A program made the translations under genes and the position numbers. A stretch of 64,000 nt of DNA from Arthrobacter sp. ZGTC131. Lineage in GTDB: Bacteria; Actinomycetota; Actinomycetes; Actinomycetales; Micrococcaceae. Positions 22,633 through 30,721 of this stretch are shown here, piece by piece (position 1 is the first letter of the stretch; the number at the start of each line of letters is the position of its first letter). The stretch spans positions 434,001-498,000 of the forward strand of contig NZ_PJIK01000001.1 in the NCBI RefSeq assembly GCF_002929275.1, read 5' to 3'. A model generated the notes under the pieces. The model had not been told where the DNA came from. It ran no database searches and saw only the letters and a program-made list of their open reading frames with translations.

Positions 22633-22710
22633 TCGGAGGGAACATTCATACGGTAAATGCTTCCGGCAGCGGCCCGGCCGGACTCCCGCCACGACTAAGG
22701 ACGGCCCGCC

Positions 22711-23322
22711 ATGTCACAAGAGAACCCGCCGGAAAAGGATGAGATCCGTTCGAGGCACCGGAAGATGCGGGCGCGCCTGCCGGCCGGCGTCCTGTCGGAC
22801 GCCGCAGACGGAATTGCCGCCCACGGCCTGGCGTGGGCCGAGATGATCGCGGACGGCAGGCGAACGACGTTCACCGCCTATCTTGGTGTCTCGTCCGAAC
22901 CTCCAACGCTCCGCCTGATCACGGCCCTCCACGAGGCCGGGCACAGTGTGCTGCTTCCGGTCTGCGAGCCGGACCGCGCCCTGAGCTGGGTGTTTTGGAG
23001 CCCGTCCACCGAATTTGTCCGCAGCCGCTACGCGCCCATCCAAGAGCCGGCCGGAGAGCGCCACGGCGTCGAGGTCATCAAGGAGGTGGCTGCGATGTTC
23101 CTCCCCGCCACGGCCGTGGACATGAGCGGAAACCGGATTGGGCAGGGCGGCGGTTACTACGACAAGTTCCTGGCGGCAGTGGACGCCAGCGGCCTGCACG
23201 CCCCGAGGGCAGCCGTCATCTACGACGCGGAACTCCTGCCTGCTTCGACCATCCCGGCTGAAAGTTTCGACCGGCCCGTCGATGCGGTCCTGACGCCGTC
23301 GGGCGTGATTCCGCTGGCGTGA
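22711..23322 (+). CDS. 5-formyltetrahydrofolate cyclo-ligase
   Basis: ATP-dependent enzyme (203 aa) that turns 5-formyl-THF into 5,10-methenyl-THF, recovering folate in one-carbon metabolism. The basic ATP-binding N-terminal segment is RSRHRKMRARLP, the folate pocket reads TAYLGVSSEPPTLRLI, and the C-terminal signature is MSGNRIGQGGGYYDKFLA. The start ATG at 22711 follows AAGGACGGCCCGCC, a fair ribosome site. It faces galU and precedes the CIRCE-controlled fmdB-like gene by about 150 nt, an arrangement shared with mycobacteria, where the gene pair is divergent instead. Confidence 0.92.
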   Translation: MSQENPPEKDEIRSRHRKMRARLPAGVLSDAADGIAAHGLAWAEMIADGRRTTFTAYLGVSSEPPTLRLITALHEAGHSVLLPVCEPDRALSWVFWSPSTEFVRSRYAPIQEPAGERHGVEVIKEVAAMFLPATAVDMSGNRIGQGGGYYDKFLAAVDASGLHAPRAAVIYDAELLPASTIPAESFDRPVDAVLTPSGVIPLA

Positions 23323-23341
23323 AGGCGATCCGGCAGGGTGA

Positions 23342-23347
23342 TAGAAT
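23342..23347 (+). promoter_or_regulatory. -10 hexamer of the fmdB-like gene
   Basis: TAGAAT ends at the first base of the CIRCE element, so HrcA bound at CIRCE would cover the start of transcription. No convincing -35 was seen. Confidence 0.45.
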
Positions 23348-23373
23348 TGGCACTCAGGCCCTGCGACTGCTAA
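23347..23373 (+). promoter_or_regulatory. CIRCE element upstream of the fmdB-like gene
   Basis: TTGGCACTC-N9-GACTGCTAA matches the HrcA operator TTAGCACTC-N9-GAGTGCTAA at 16 of 18 fixed positions with the exact 9-nt spacer. It stands about 100 nt before the GTG start. HrcA control of an FmdB-type gene (Rv0991c) is known in Mycobacterium tuberculosis. Confidence 0.75.
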
Positions 23374-23379
23374 TGGGGG

Positions 23380-23422
23380 TCATTTCCGCAGAGAATGTCC
23401 GTCAGGACCCTCCGGGAAATGA
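23380..23422 (+). promoter_or_regulatory. stem in the 5' UTR of the fmdB-like gene
   Basis: TCATTTCC (23380-23387) can pair perfectly with GGAAATGA (23415-23422) across a 27-nt loop in the untranslated leader, upstream of the ribosome site. Its role is unknown. Confidence 0.3.
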
Positions 23423-23469
23423 ACCTCGGCAGCACGGGACCTGTCGTTTGTCCAAGAGGAGGATCCACA

Positions 23470-23733
23470 GTGCCCACGTATGCCTATGCCTGCAAGGATT
23501 GCAGCCATGCCTTCGACATCGTGCAGTCATTCACTGACAGCACTCTGACGTCCTGCCCCGAGTGCGAGGGAACCCTTCGCAAGAAGTTCAACACCGTCGG
23601 CGTTGTCTTCAAGGGTTCCGGGTTCTACCGGACTGATTCTCGCGACGCCAAGGGCAGCACGGTCTCGCCGGCACCCGCCGCTGCGGCCCCTGCTGCGGCT
23701 TCCGCCGCTCCGGCCGCCTCCGCAGCCAGCTGA
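23470..23733 (+). CDS. FmdB-type zinc-ribbon protein (Rv0991c-like)
   Basis: Small zinc-ribbon protein (87 aa). The ribbon is complete: YACKDCSHAFDIVQSF, then TSCPECEGTLRKKFNTVGVVF, giving two CXXC pairs, followed by GSGFYRTDSR and a disordered Ala/Pro tail (about 25 residues). In M. tuberculosis the homologue Rv0991c is a redox-regulated, heat-induced chaperone under HrcA. The GTG at 23470 is chosen because AGAGGAGG stands about 6 nt upstream; the same frame opens at 23395 but without support. A CIRCE operator in its promoter region argues for a heat-shock role here too. Confidence 0.85.
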   Translation: MPTYAYACKDCSHAFDIVQSFTDSTLTSCPECEGTLRKKFNTVGVVFKGSGFYRTDSRDAKGSTVSPAPAAAAPAAASAAPAASAAS

Positions 23734-23741
23734 CCCCGCCC

Positions 23742-23761
23742 GGATGTCCTGAAGGACATCC
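23742..23761 (+). terminator. hairpin after the fmdB-like gene
   Basis: GGATGTCC-TGAA-GGACATCC forms an 8-bp stem with a four-base loop 8 nt after the stop codon. No T-run follows. A third GGATGTCC lies at 23769-23776. Confidence 0.55.
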
Positions 23762-23847
23762 GCTGCGTGGATGTCCACATACGGCCCCTGCAGGGCCGCT
23801 TTCCACATAGGGCAACTACCGCCTGTCATCCGGTGGGACACGATCCG

Positions 23848-23853
23848 TAGCGT
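23848..23853 (+). promoter_or_regulatory. -10 hexamer of the SAF-domain gene
   Basis: TAGCGT, six bases (GGCAGC), then the ATG at 23860. Confidence 0.5.
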
Positions 23854-23859
23854 GGCAGC

Positions 23860-24606
23860 ATGCCCGCTATCGGAATACTCCCTGTAAGGACCTCCCGGCC
23901 CGCCGGTCGCGCCAGCCGCCGCAAGGGGCTGCCGGGAAAATCAGGCCAGCCGCACCGCCCTGCCCTGCATATGACTGGCTGGCTGACCCGCAACCGCCGC
24001 CTGGTAGTGGCGCTTCTGCTCTGTTTGGCCGCGGGCATCGCCGTCCACCAGCTCACTCCCGCCCCCGCCCATTCAGTGACGGCCATTGCCGCGGCGCGGG
24101 ACCTGCCGGCCGGGGCGGCGCTCGGCGGGAGCGACCTGGCCGCCGTCAGCATTCCGCCGTCCCTGCTGGCCGCGGGATCCTTCACGGAAACCTCAGGCTT
24201 GGAGGGAAAGCAGCTGGCCGCCCCACTCCGGAAGGGGCAGCTGCTCTCGGACGCCCAACTCGTGGGCCCCGGACTGCTCACAGGAGCTCCGCCTGGTTCG
24301 GCCGCGGTGCCGTTGCGAATGGCAGACCCGGCATCCATCCAGCTGGTCTCCCCCGGTCAACTCGTCAACGTCGTGCTGACAAACGGCAACGGCTACGAGC
24401 AGGCGTCTGCATCAAAAGTGCTGGCCAGTTCGGTGCCGGTGTTGTGGACGTCAGGTCAGGAGGGCCAGAGCGGGCAGTGGCTCGGTACCGGCGACTCGGA
24501 TGGCCTGATAGTCGTGGCGGCCACGCCCGGCCAGGCCAGTGCGCTGGCGGGTGCCTCGACCCAGGGAAAGCTGTTTTTCGTACTCGTGGGGTCGCCGGGG
24601 GGCTAG
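23860..24606 (+). CDS. SAF-domain membrane-anchored protein (CpaB/RcpC-like)
   Basis: Protein of 248 aa with a basic cytoplasmic N-terminus, one membrane segment (about residues 47-66, RLVVALLLCLAAGIAVHQL) and an extracellular SAF domain: TAIAAARDLPAGAALGGSDL, then GLEGKQLAAPLRKGQLLSDAQL. The second half (PGQLVNVVLTNGNG, then LIVVAATPGQASALAGAS) resembles the RcpC part of CpaB pilus-assembly proteins. No other Flp/Tad pilus genes are in the window, so a pilus role is only a possibility. It converges on the 74-residue protein gene and overlaps its end by 4 nt. Confidence 0.7.
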   Translation: MPAIGILPVRTSRPAGRASRRKGLPGKSGQPHRPALHMTGWLTRNRRLVVALLLCLAAGIAVHQLTPAPAHSVTAIAAARDLPAGAALGGSDLAAVSIPPSLLAAGSFTETSGLEGKQLAAPLRKGQLLSDAQLVGPGLLTGAPPGSAAVPLRMADPASIQLVSPGQLVNVVLTNGNGYEQASASKVLASSVPVLWTSGQEGQSGQWLGTGDSDGLIVVAATPGQASALAGASTQGKLFFVLVGSPGG

Positions 24607-24827
24607 CCCCAGTGAGGGGGCTTCTGTTCCTTCAGCCACGCATCATGATCATGGTCGGCCCCGGAGTCGCCCCACGCCCGGGGATCGTCCTCCGACGCTT
24701 TGTTTGGCACCGCGCCCGCCGTTTTCGCGGGCCCGGAGGTCTTCTCCACGGGCCCGGAGGCCTTTAACGGGGCTGCGTTGGCGGCCCGGTCCTTCCGGGA
24801 GCCATCGTTCACTGCACCGGCGTTCAC
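24603..24827 (-). CDS. hydrophilic 74-residue protein downstream of the helicase-nuclease
   Basis: Unrecognised small protein, almost without hydrophobic residues: an Ala/Lys-rich N-terminal part (RKDRAANAAPLKASGPVEKT) and an acidic, aromatic-containing end (SGADHDHDAWLKEQKPPHWG). It is probably disordered with a short C-terminal motif. Its ATG overlaps the stop of the helicase-nuclease gene by 4 nt (ATGA), which means the two are co-translated, and this is the main support for it being real. A role as partner of the large protein is a guess from position only. Confidence 0.5.
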   Translation of the reverse strand: MNAGAVNDGSRKDRAANAAPLKASGPVEKTSGPAKTAGAVPNKASEDDPRAWGDSGADHDHDAWLKEQKPPHWG

Positions 24828-27800
24828 TGCGTGCCGTCCTTCCTGTCCGCGGTATCACCGTCGTAGTCGTTTTCGAGCCCGTCCTCGAGGGCAGCGCTGA
24901 AGTCTTCGTCGGCGCTGCCGTCGGAAAACTGCCGTGCCTCCGCCGCGAAGTCCGCTTCGTCGGGGTCCGCACCCTGGTGGTCGTCAACGTACGAGTCTTG
25001 GTAGTCGTCGTCGCTGCCTGCGTACGAGCCATCGTCCAGAGTGCTGACGTCGTCGTCCAGGAATCCCGGCGATCCCACGGACCGGACCGGAAGCGCCGGC
25101 TTCTCGAGTCCGAGGTAGCCGCCGATCCGGTCGGCGCATGCCGAGGGATCCGTGAAGACTTCGATCGTCCACAGAGGCAAGTAACGCCAGCCGAGCCGTT
25201 CCAGCAGCTGCGGGCGCAGCCTGCTGCGTTCCCGCACCGTCATCTGCCGGTACTGCTCGGTGCCGTCGGATTCGATGGCCACCGGCCGCGGAATGTCGGC
25301 TTCGTCCTGGCCCATGGTGCTCAGGGGGTCGGCGGCGGCCACGACGTCGATGACACCGTCGTACTGGTGCCAGACGCGTGCCCCGCGTGCGCGGAGACGG
25401 TCGCCAAGGTCTGCCACGAGCGGATCCGCCCCGAGCGCCTGCTCGCTCGCAGCCGCTCGTGACGCCGGGGTTCCGAGGTCGGTGTTGCCTGAGATCTCGC
25501 GGTCCAGCAGCTCGTACAGATCCACCGCGCCGTGGGCCAGCCGGGTCCGGTCAAGGTCCTCCGGCTTGAAGCATGTCAGGACGTGCAAAGACTGGCGGGC
25601 CCGGGTCATGGCCAGGGCGAACTTTGCCCGGCCGCCCTCGGCGGACAGCGGACCGAAGTTGTGCAGGGCACGCCCATGCGGCGTCCGGCCGTAGCCTGGG
25701 GAGAAAATCACATGATCGCGGACCAGCCCTTGGGCGCGCTCCAGGTCCACCACCCGGAAGGATTCATCCCCGGCGGTGAAGAACCCGGCGAGTGCCGGAT
25801 GGTTGGGCAGCTGCAGCCGGATCGCCTCGCCGATCCTCGCGGCGTGCCGAAGGCTGGCTGTGACGACCGCCAGTGTTGTGCGCGGCCGGAGGCGGGCGTG
25901 TTCGAACACCAGCTCCACCACGCGGTTGACCTCTGCCACCACCGACTCCACGCCCTCGTGGTCGGCGCTCGGCAGCCCCGTGCCGTCGGGCAGGTACTCC
26001 ACGAGCAGGGCGCGGTCCAGCCCCGTGGCGGACTGGCCTTCGGGCAGTCGGCGGAGGCCGCCGTCGTAAAAGCCCTTGCTCAGCTGGAGTACCAGATCTT
26101 CGTCAACCGCGCGGTAGACGGAGTGCAGGCGCCACGTCGGCAGCACCGCCTCCAGGGCGGTATAGGCACTTTCGACGCTCTGGTGCGACTGCTCGCCGGC
26201 GGCGAGCCGCTCCACGGCGACCGTGAAGGTGCGCGGGCTCGCGATCTTGTCGTCGCCGAAGGCAATGACCTGCTTTGCGCGGGCCACAGCCGGCAGGACG
26301 GCCTGCAGCGACGTCGCTTCGGCGTCCAGGATGACCACGGCGTCGAACTTCTGCTCGGCCGGGAGGAGGCCCGTCATCAGGTAGGGGCTCACCGACCAGA
26401 CCGGAACCAGCATGGGAACCAGCTCGGGCGCCTGGGCGGTCAGCGCCGCAAGGGTCACCCGCCCGTCCTTGAGCAGGCTCCTGAGGAGGTCCGCCTGGCG
26501 GGGGTTCGCGGCGATGGCGGCGCGCCAGCGCTCGGCAAGCTGCCACCGGAGCCGTCCGGCGCCGCTGGCGACGTGGGCGTTGTCGGCAAGCCTGTACTCG
26601 GCCTCAAGCTGGCGCAGGGCGTCGCCGTCGGACATGGCGAGGTAGTCGTCGCCGCTGATCATGGCTTCCAGGGCGGACTGCCACCAGGCAAGCTCCAGCT
26701 CGGCGGCCACGGACTCGGCCGGGACCTCCCGCTCTGAGAGGTCCGCCAGAAGTTCACCCAGGCCGTGCTCGCGCATGTTCTCAATCAGCAGCGTGCGCTC
26801 CGGCAGCGTCTTGAGCGTCTCGGTGTCAGAGACGAGCCGCTCCAGCCGCTCCATGAGTTCCGGGTAGGGCGTCGTTTCCAGCGAACCGCCAGCCGCCGTG
26901 TGCCGCAGGGCATCGCCCAGCAGCTTCAGTTCGCGGGTCAGCCCCCGGTACATGAGCGTAATCTCGGCCAGCCCCGAAGGCACCGCAGGATGCCGCTGCG
27001 TGGTGGCGTACGCGGCCCACTGTGCGCGCTGGTCCTGCACCAGCACCAGTGAACTGTGCAGATCGGCGATGTGCACCCCGGGCCGGACATATTCCTTGGC
27101 AACCCTGCGAAGGCGGGAACGCTGCATTGACGCCATGTCGATGTGGTGCTCACGGCGCCAGGCGGACGATGCGGTCGCGGAGATGAGGTCGTGCACCGGC
27201 CGGTCGAAAATGTCGGGGGTGAATTTGTCCAGGCTTTCCCGGACCGCGACCAGGAGCTTGAGCTGGGAACCCCATTCGGCAAAGGTCGTCCCCAGACGGA
27301 TTTCCGCGTGGCCCGCGACGTCCGTCATGCGGTCGTGCAGCAGCGGCAGCTTCTTCTCGACGGAGCGCGCCAGCTCCTGCGCCTCCTCCGTCTCCTTCCG
27401 CGTCACCAGCCGGGCGCCGTGCCAGGGGCTCGAGGTGGACGCGCTGCTGAAGCTGCCGAGTTCTGCCGCGCGCTTCAACCTGCCGGCGAGTTCGTCGCGG
27501 TCCCTGATACTGTCCAGCACACTGCGCTTCAGGCGGACCGTGGTGGCCGGGGCGGGCTGGATCGCGGTCAGCTCGGCCAGCGACTGCATCGCCTGGTACG
27601 GCGAGCAGCCCCACCGCTTGCGGACGTTGTGCAGCGACTCCACGTGGTCCATCAGGGCGTGCCGGTGTTCGGTCAGCGTTTTGTGCAGGCCGCCCAGCCG
27701 CGGCTCACTGGATTTCTCGTTGCGGACGATCGCACGGACCAGCTGGCCCTTGAGCTGCTGGGGCGTTGCGCTGCCGGACAGCTGGAACAAGATGGAGTCC

Positions 27801-28852
27801 AGGCCAAGGTCCTCGAGCCGGCCGGCCACTTCGTTGAGGCTGGCTCGTCTGTCCCCAACCACTAGGACAGTCTTGCCTTCATCCACCAGGGCGCCGACGG
27901 TGTTGATCGCCGTCTGGGTCTGGCCGGTTCCCGGGGGGCTGCTGACCACCAGCGAGTCCCCTGCCCGGACGGCGTCAATCACGTACTGCTGGTCCGAGTC
28001 CGCGTCCAGCAGGAGCAGCTCGCTGGCGGGGTCCCGCTCGTCGACGCTCGGGAAGCGGCCGGGCTGCAGCGCGGGCACGTCCACCACCTCGCCCGAGGCG
28101 GACCGGGCCAAGGCGGCCACGAGCGCGTTCTGCTGGTTGATCCAGGGGTCGTCCAGGTTGCCTGACAGATCCGCGAACGTGGAGACGAGCAGGTTGTGCT
28201 CCACCTCGGCCCCGTGGATAGGCTTGACCAGTGTGCTGAGCCGGTCCAGGACGGGCTGGGGGTCAAAGCGGGCGGTGCTGTAGGCCATCCGGGTCACGGC
28301 GTTGACGTCGAACACGATGCCGTGGATGGTCTTCAGGTGCCGGATCAGGGCCGGATTGATGCGCGCCTGTTCCGTCAGCTGCAGCTCGTAGTCGCCTTCG
28401 CCGGGGCGGATGGTGAGGGAGATGGCGGTCAGCATGACCGGCGCCGAGATGCGCTGCGGCTTACCCCCGACGGCGGATGTCCACACCACAGTACCGGCCG
28501 AAAAATAGCCGGCCTCGATGCCGCGGTCATTGGCCAGTTCGAAAATCTTGGAGCGCAGGTTCCGCGAGGCCCGGGCAGCCACAACGTACTGCTGTTGGTC
28601 ACGGATCAGCGTGGAAAGCCTGGTGCGGCGCCCCGCCATGAGCTGGGCAAGGCCGGACGGGTGGGCGTTCGTGAGGTCGATCGAGCCCTCAGGGGTCTTG
28701 GTGAAGCGCAGCATGGTGTCCGCGCCGGTAACGGGCTTAAGCCCTGACAGCCACTTCCTGAGCTCGTCCGAACCCTCGGAGTCGACCTGACCAACTGACA
28801 CTACTGCCTTCTTTTCTGCGCTTGCACGTGACGCCTTGGACCATACGGGCAT
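24824..28852 (-). CDS. helicase-nuclease fusion with altered ATPase motifs
   Basis: A 1342-aa protein related to DUF4011-type superfamily 1 helicase proteins that end in a restriction-endonuclease-like domain (REase_MTES_1575). Walker A reads SPPGTGQTQT with Gln311 in place of the catalytic Lys (relatives have GPPGTGKSQT). The Walker B region reads VVILDAEATS, with Asp843 followed by Ala where DEAS is expected, and the next motif is FGDDKIASP instead of GDPKQLPP. Late motifs GYGRTPHGR, NFGPL and ALAMTRARQSL are kept. The nuclease part has IDVVAAA and IESDG (Glu1194, Asp1196), the expected D...ExD set. An acidic tail of about 90 residues follows. The ATG at 28852 lies 7 nt after TACGCT; the open frame to 29035 was not used. 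ATP hydrolysis looks doubtful; nuclease activity looks possible. Confidence 0.78.
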   Translation of the reverse strand: MPVWSKASRASAEKKAVVSVGQVDSEGSDELRKWLSGLKPVTGADTMLRFTKTPEGSIDLTNAHPSGLAQLMAGRRTRLSTLIRDQQQYVVAARASRNLRSKIFELANDRGIEAGYFSAGTVVWTSAVGGKPQRISAPVMLTAISLTIRPGEGDYELQLTEQARINPALIRHLKTIHGIVFDVNAVTRMAYSTARFDPQPVLDRLSTLVKPIHGAEVEHNLLVSTFADLSGNLDDPWINQQNALVAALARSASGEVVDVPALQPGRFPSVDERDPASELLLLDADSDQQYVIDAVRAGDSLVVSSPPGTGQTQTAINTVGALVDEGKTVLVVGDRRASLNEVAGRLEDLGLDSILFQLSGSATPQQLKGQLVRAIVRNEKSSEPRLGGLHKTLTEHRHALMDHVESLHNVRKRWGCSPYQAMQSLAELTAIQPAPATTVRLKRSVLDSIRDRDELAGRLKRAAELGSFSSASTSSPWHGARLVTRKETEEAQELARSVEKKLPLLHDRMTDVAGHAEIRLGTTFAEWGSQLKLLVAVRESLDKFTPDIFDRPVHDLISATASSAWRREHHIDMASMQRSRLRRVAKEYVRPGVHIADLHSSLVLVQDQRAQWAAYATTQRHPAVPSGLAEITLMYRGLTRELKLLGDALRHTAAGGSLETTPYPELMERLERLVSDTETLKTLPERTLLIENMREHGLGELLADLSEREVPAESVAAELELAWWQSALEAMISGDDYLAMSDGDALRQLEAEYRLADNAHVASGAGRLRWQLAERWRAAIAANPRQADLLRSLLKDGRVTLAALTAQAPELVPMLVPVWSVSPYLMTGLLPAEQKFDAVVILDAEATSLQAVLPAVARAKQVIAFGDDKIASPRTFTVAVERLAAGEQSHQSVESAYTALEAVLPTWRLHSVYRAVDEDLVLQLSKGFYDGGLRRLPEGQSATGLDRALLVEYLPDGTGLPSADHEGVESVVAEVNRVVELVFEHARLRPRTTLAVVTASLRHAARIGEAIRLQLPNHPALAGFFTAGDESFRVVDLERAQGLVRDHVIFSPGYGRTPHGRALHNFGPLSAEGGRAKFALAMTRARQSLHVLTCFKPEDLDRTRLAHGAVDLYELLDREISGNTDLGTPASRAAASEQALGADPLVADLGDRLRARGARVWHQYDGVIDVVAAADPLSTMGQDEADIPRPVAIESDGTEQYRQMTVRERSRLRPQLLERLGWRYLPLWTIEVFTDPSACADRIGGYLGLEKPALPVRSVGSPGFLDDDVSTLDDGSYAGSDDDYQDSYVDDHQGADPDEADFAAEARQFSDGSADEDFSAALEDGLENDYDGDTADRKDGTQ

Positions 28853-28859
28853 ACTTTCG

Positions 28860-28865
28860 AGCGTA
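28860..28865 (-). promoter_or_regulatory. -10 hexamer of the helicase-nuclease gene
   Basis: TACGCT, seven bases (CGAAAGT), then the ATG at 28852. Confidence 0.5.
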
Positions 28866-29005
28866 GCCGCAAACGGCGACGGGTGAGAGACCGCAACACT
28901 GGAACGGGCCAAGTTGCGGCGGATTTCGCGCCGTCTCCCGGCATTGCCGGACTCAACAGCGGTCCGCACGGCCGGACAAAGGCCCGGCCGGCCGGACAAA
29001 GTGAA

Positions 29006-29035
29006 GTGGCCGGCCTCCCTGCGGAGGCCGGCCAC
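29006..29035 (-). terminator. terminator hairpin of guaA
   Basis: GTGGCCGGCCTCC (29006-29018) and GGAGGCCGGCCAC (29023-29035) form a 13-bp perfect stem with a four-base loop, 9 nt beyond the guaA stop. On the minus strand a moderately T-rich tail (TTCACTTTGT) follows. Confidence 0.75.
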
Positions 29036-29043
29036 TCAAAACG

Positions 29044-30633
29044 CTATTCCCACTCGATGGTTCCCGGCGGCTTGCTGGTTACGTCCAGCACCACGCGATT
29101 GACGCCTTCGACCTCGTTGGTGATCCGGTTCGAGATCCGGGCCAGCAGGTCATACGGAAGGCGCGACCAGTCCGCCGTCATGGCATCTTCGGAGGACACA
29201 GGGCGCAGCACAATCGGATGGCCGTAGGTCCGGCCGTCTCCCATGACGCCAACGCTGCGGACGTCGGCCAGCAGCACCACCGGCATCTGCCAAACGTCGT
29301 TGTCGAGTCCCGCGGCGGTCAGCTCGGCCCGGGCGATGGCGTCCGCCTTGCGCAGCAGGTCCAGGCGTTCCTTGGTGACTTCGCCGACGATCCGGATTCC
29401 CAGGCCCGGGCCGGGGAACGGCTGGCGGCCCACGATTTCCTGCGGCAGGCCCAGTTGGGCTCCGACGGCGCGGACCTCGTCCTTGAACAGGGCCCGCAGC
29501 GGCTCAACGAGCTCGAACTGCAGGTCCTCGGGCAGGCCGCCCACGTTGTGGTGGCTCTTGATGTTCGCTGCGCCTTCGCCGCCGCCGGATTCGACGACGT
29601 CCGGGTACAGGGTGCCCTGAACCAGGAACTTGATCTTCTCGCCGTGGGCCGCGGCCTCGGCGATGATGGCCAGCTCGGCTTCCTCGAAGGCGCGGATGAA
29701 TTCACGGCCGATGATCTTGCGCTTGGTCTCGGGATCGCTGACTCCCGCCAGCGCGGCCTGGAAGCGCTCCTGCTCGTTGGCCACATAGAGCTTCACGCCG
29801 GTGGCGGCCACGAAGTCACGCTCAACCTGCTCGGCTTCGCCTTCGCGGAGCAGTCCGTGGTCCACGAACACACAGGTCAGCTGATCGCCGACCGCGCGCT
29901 GGACGAGGGCCGCGGCGACCGCCGAGTCCACGCCGCCGGAGAGGCCGCAAATAACCTTGGCATCGCCGATCTGCTTGCGGATGCGGTCAACCTGCTCTTC
30001 GAGGATGTTGCCGGTGGTCCAGTTGGGTTCCAGCTTGGCGCCCTTGAACAGGAAGTTCTCGAGAACCTGCTGGCCGTACGCCGAGTGCTTGACCTCCGGG
30101 TGCCACTGCACGCCGTAAAGGCACTTTTCCTCGTTGGCGAACGCGGCCACCGGGGCGCCGGCCGTGGTGGCCAGGACCTCGAAGCCTACGGGTGCTTCCT
30201 GGACGGAGTCGCCGTGGCTCATCCAGGTGTTCTGCAGCTCAGGCACTCCGGACAGGATGGACCGGGCACCACCCACTGCGGTGGCTTCGGTGGAACCGTA
30301 CTCGCGGAGTCCGGTCTGGGCCACCTTGCCGCCGAGTGCGTTGGCCATCGCCTGGAAGCCGTAGCAGATACCGAAAACCGGAATGCCGGCTTCGAAGAGG
30401 TCGGCTCCGACCTTCGGGGCGCCGTCGGCGTACACGCTGGAGGGTCCGCCGGACAGGATGATGGCGGCGGGGTTCTTGGCCAGGAGCTGCTCGGTGCTAT
30501 AGGTATGCGGAACCACTTCCGAATACACGTTCGCTTCCCGGACGCGGCGGGCAATCAGCTGCGCGTACTGGGCACCGTAGTCAACAACCAGCACCGGCTT
30601 CTGGGAAGTTTGGGATGCAGTGGGAGTAGTCAC
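29044..30633 (-). CDS. guaA: GMP synthase (glutamine-hydrolysing)
   Basis: Converts XMP to GMP using glutamine and ATP (529 aa). The N-terminal class I glutamine amidotransferase has the nucleophile in [12 protein letters not shown] and the His-Glu pair in [11 protein letters not shown]; the ATP-pyrophosphatase domain has the P-loop [15 protein letters not shown]; the C-terminal dimerisation domain ends [24 protein letters not shown]. The GTG start lies 6 nt after TAGTCT. It works with guaB at 39981-41492 in this window. The gene is followed by a strong hairpin, so it is a separate transcript from the helicase-nuclease. Confidence 0.97.
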   Translation of the reverse strand: MTTPTASQTSQKPVLVVDYGAQYAQLIARRVREANVYSEVVPHTYSTEQLLAKNPAAIILSGGPSSVYADGAPKVGADLFEAGIPVFGICYGFQAMANALGGKVAQTGLREYGSTEATAVGGARSILSGVPELQNTWMSHGDSVQEAPVGFEVLATTAGAPVAAFANEEKCLYGVQWHPEVKHSAYGQQVLENFLFKGAKLEPNWTTGNILEEQVDRIRKQIGDAKVICGLSGGVDSAVAAALVQRAVGDQLTCVFVDHGLLREGEAEQVERDFVAATGVKLYVANEQERFQAALAGVSDPETKRKIIGREFIRAFEEAELAIIAEAAAHGEKIKFLVQGTLYPDVVESGGGEGAANIKSHHNVGGLPEDLQFELVEPLRALFKDEVRAVGAQLGLPQEIVGRQPFPGPGLGIRIVGEVTKERLDLLRKADAIARAELTAAGLDNDVWQMPVVLLADVRSVGVMGDGRTYGHPIVLRPVSSEDAMTADWSRLPYDLLARISNRITNEVEGVNRVVLDVTSKPPGTIEWE

Positions 30634-30639
30634 CGTCCT

Positions 30640-30645
30640 AGACTA
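30640..30645 (-). promoter_or_regulatory. -10 hexamer of guaA
   Basis: TAGTCT, six bases (AGGACG), then the GTG at 30633. Confidence 0.55.
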
Positions 30646-30721
30646 CTTTGCACCGTTGCCCCGCCGCATCTTGAAGGGGCCCGCTGTGACGCATGGAACT
30701 CCCGCGCGCCGGCGGCCGGGA

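Noticed and set aside
22621-22710. Riboswitch or missing moeA gene between galU and its neighbours
   Set aside because: The 90-nt gap has only the galU -10 hexamer and a ribosome site for the folate enzyme; there is no room for a gene and no conserved riboswitch core seen.
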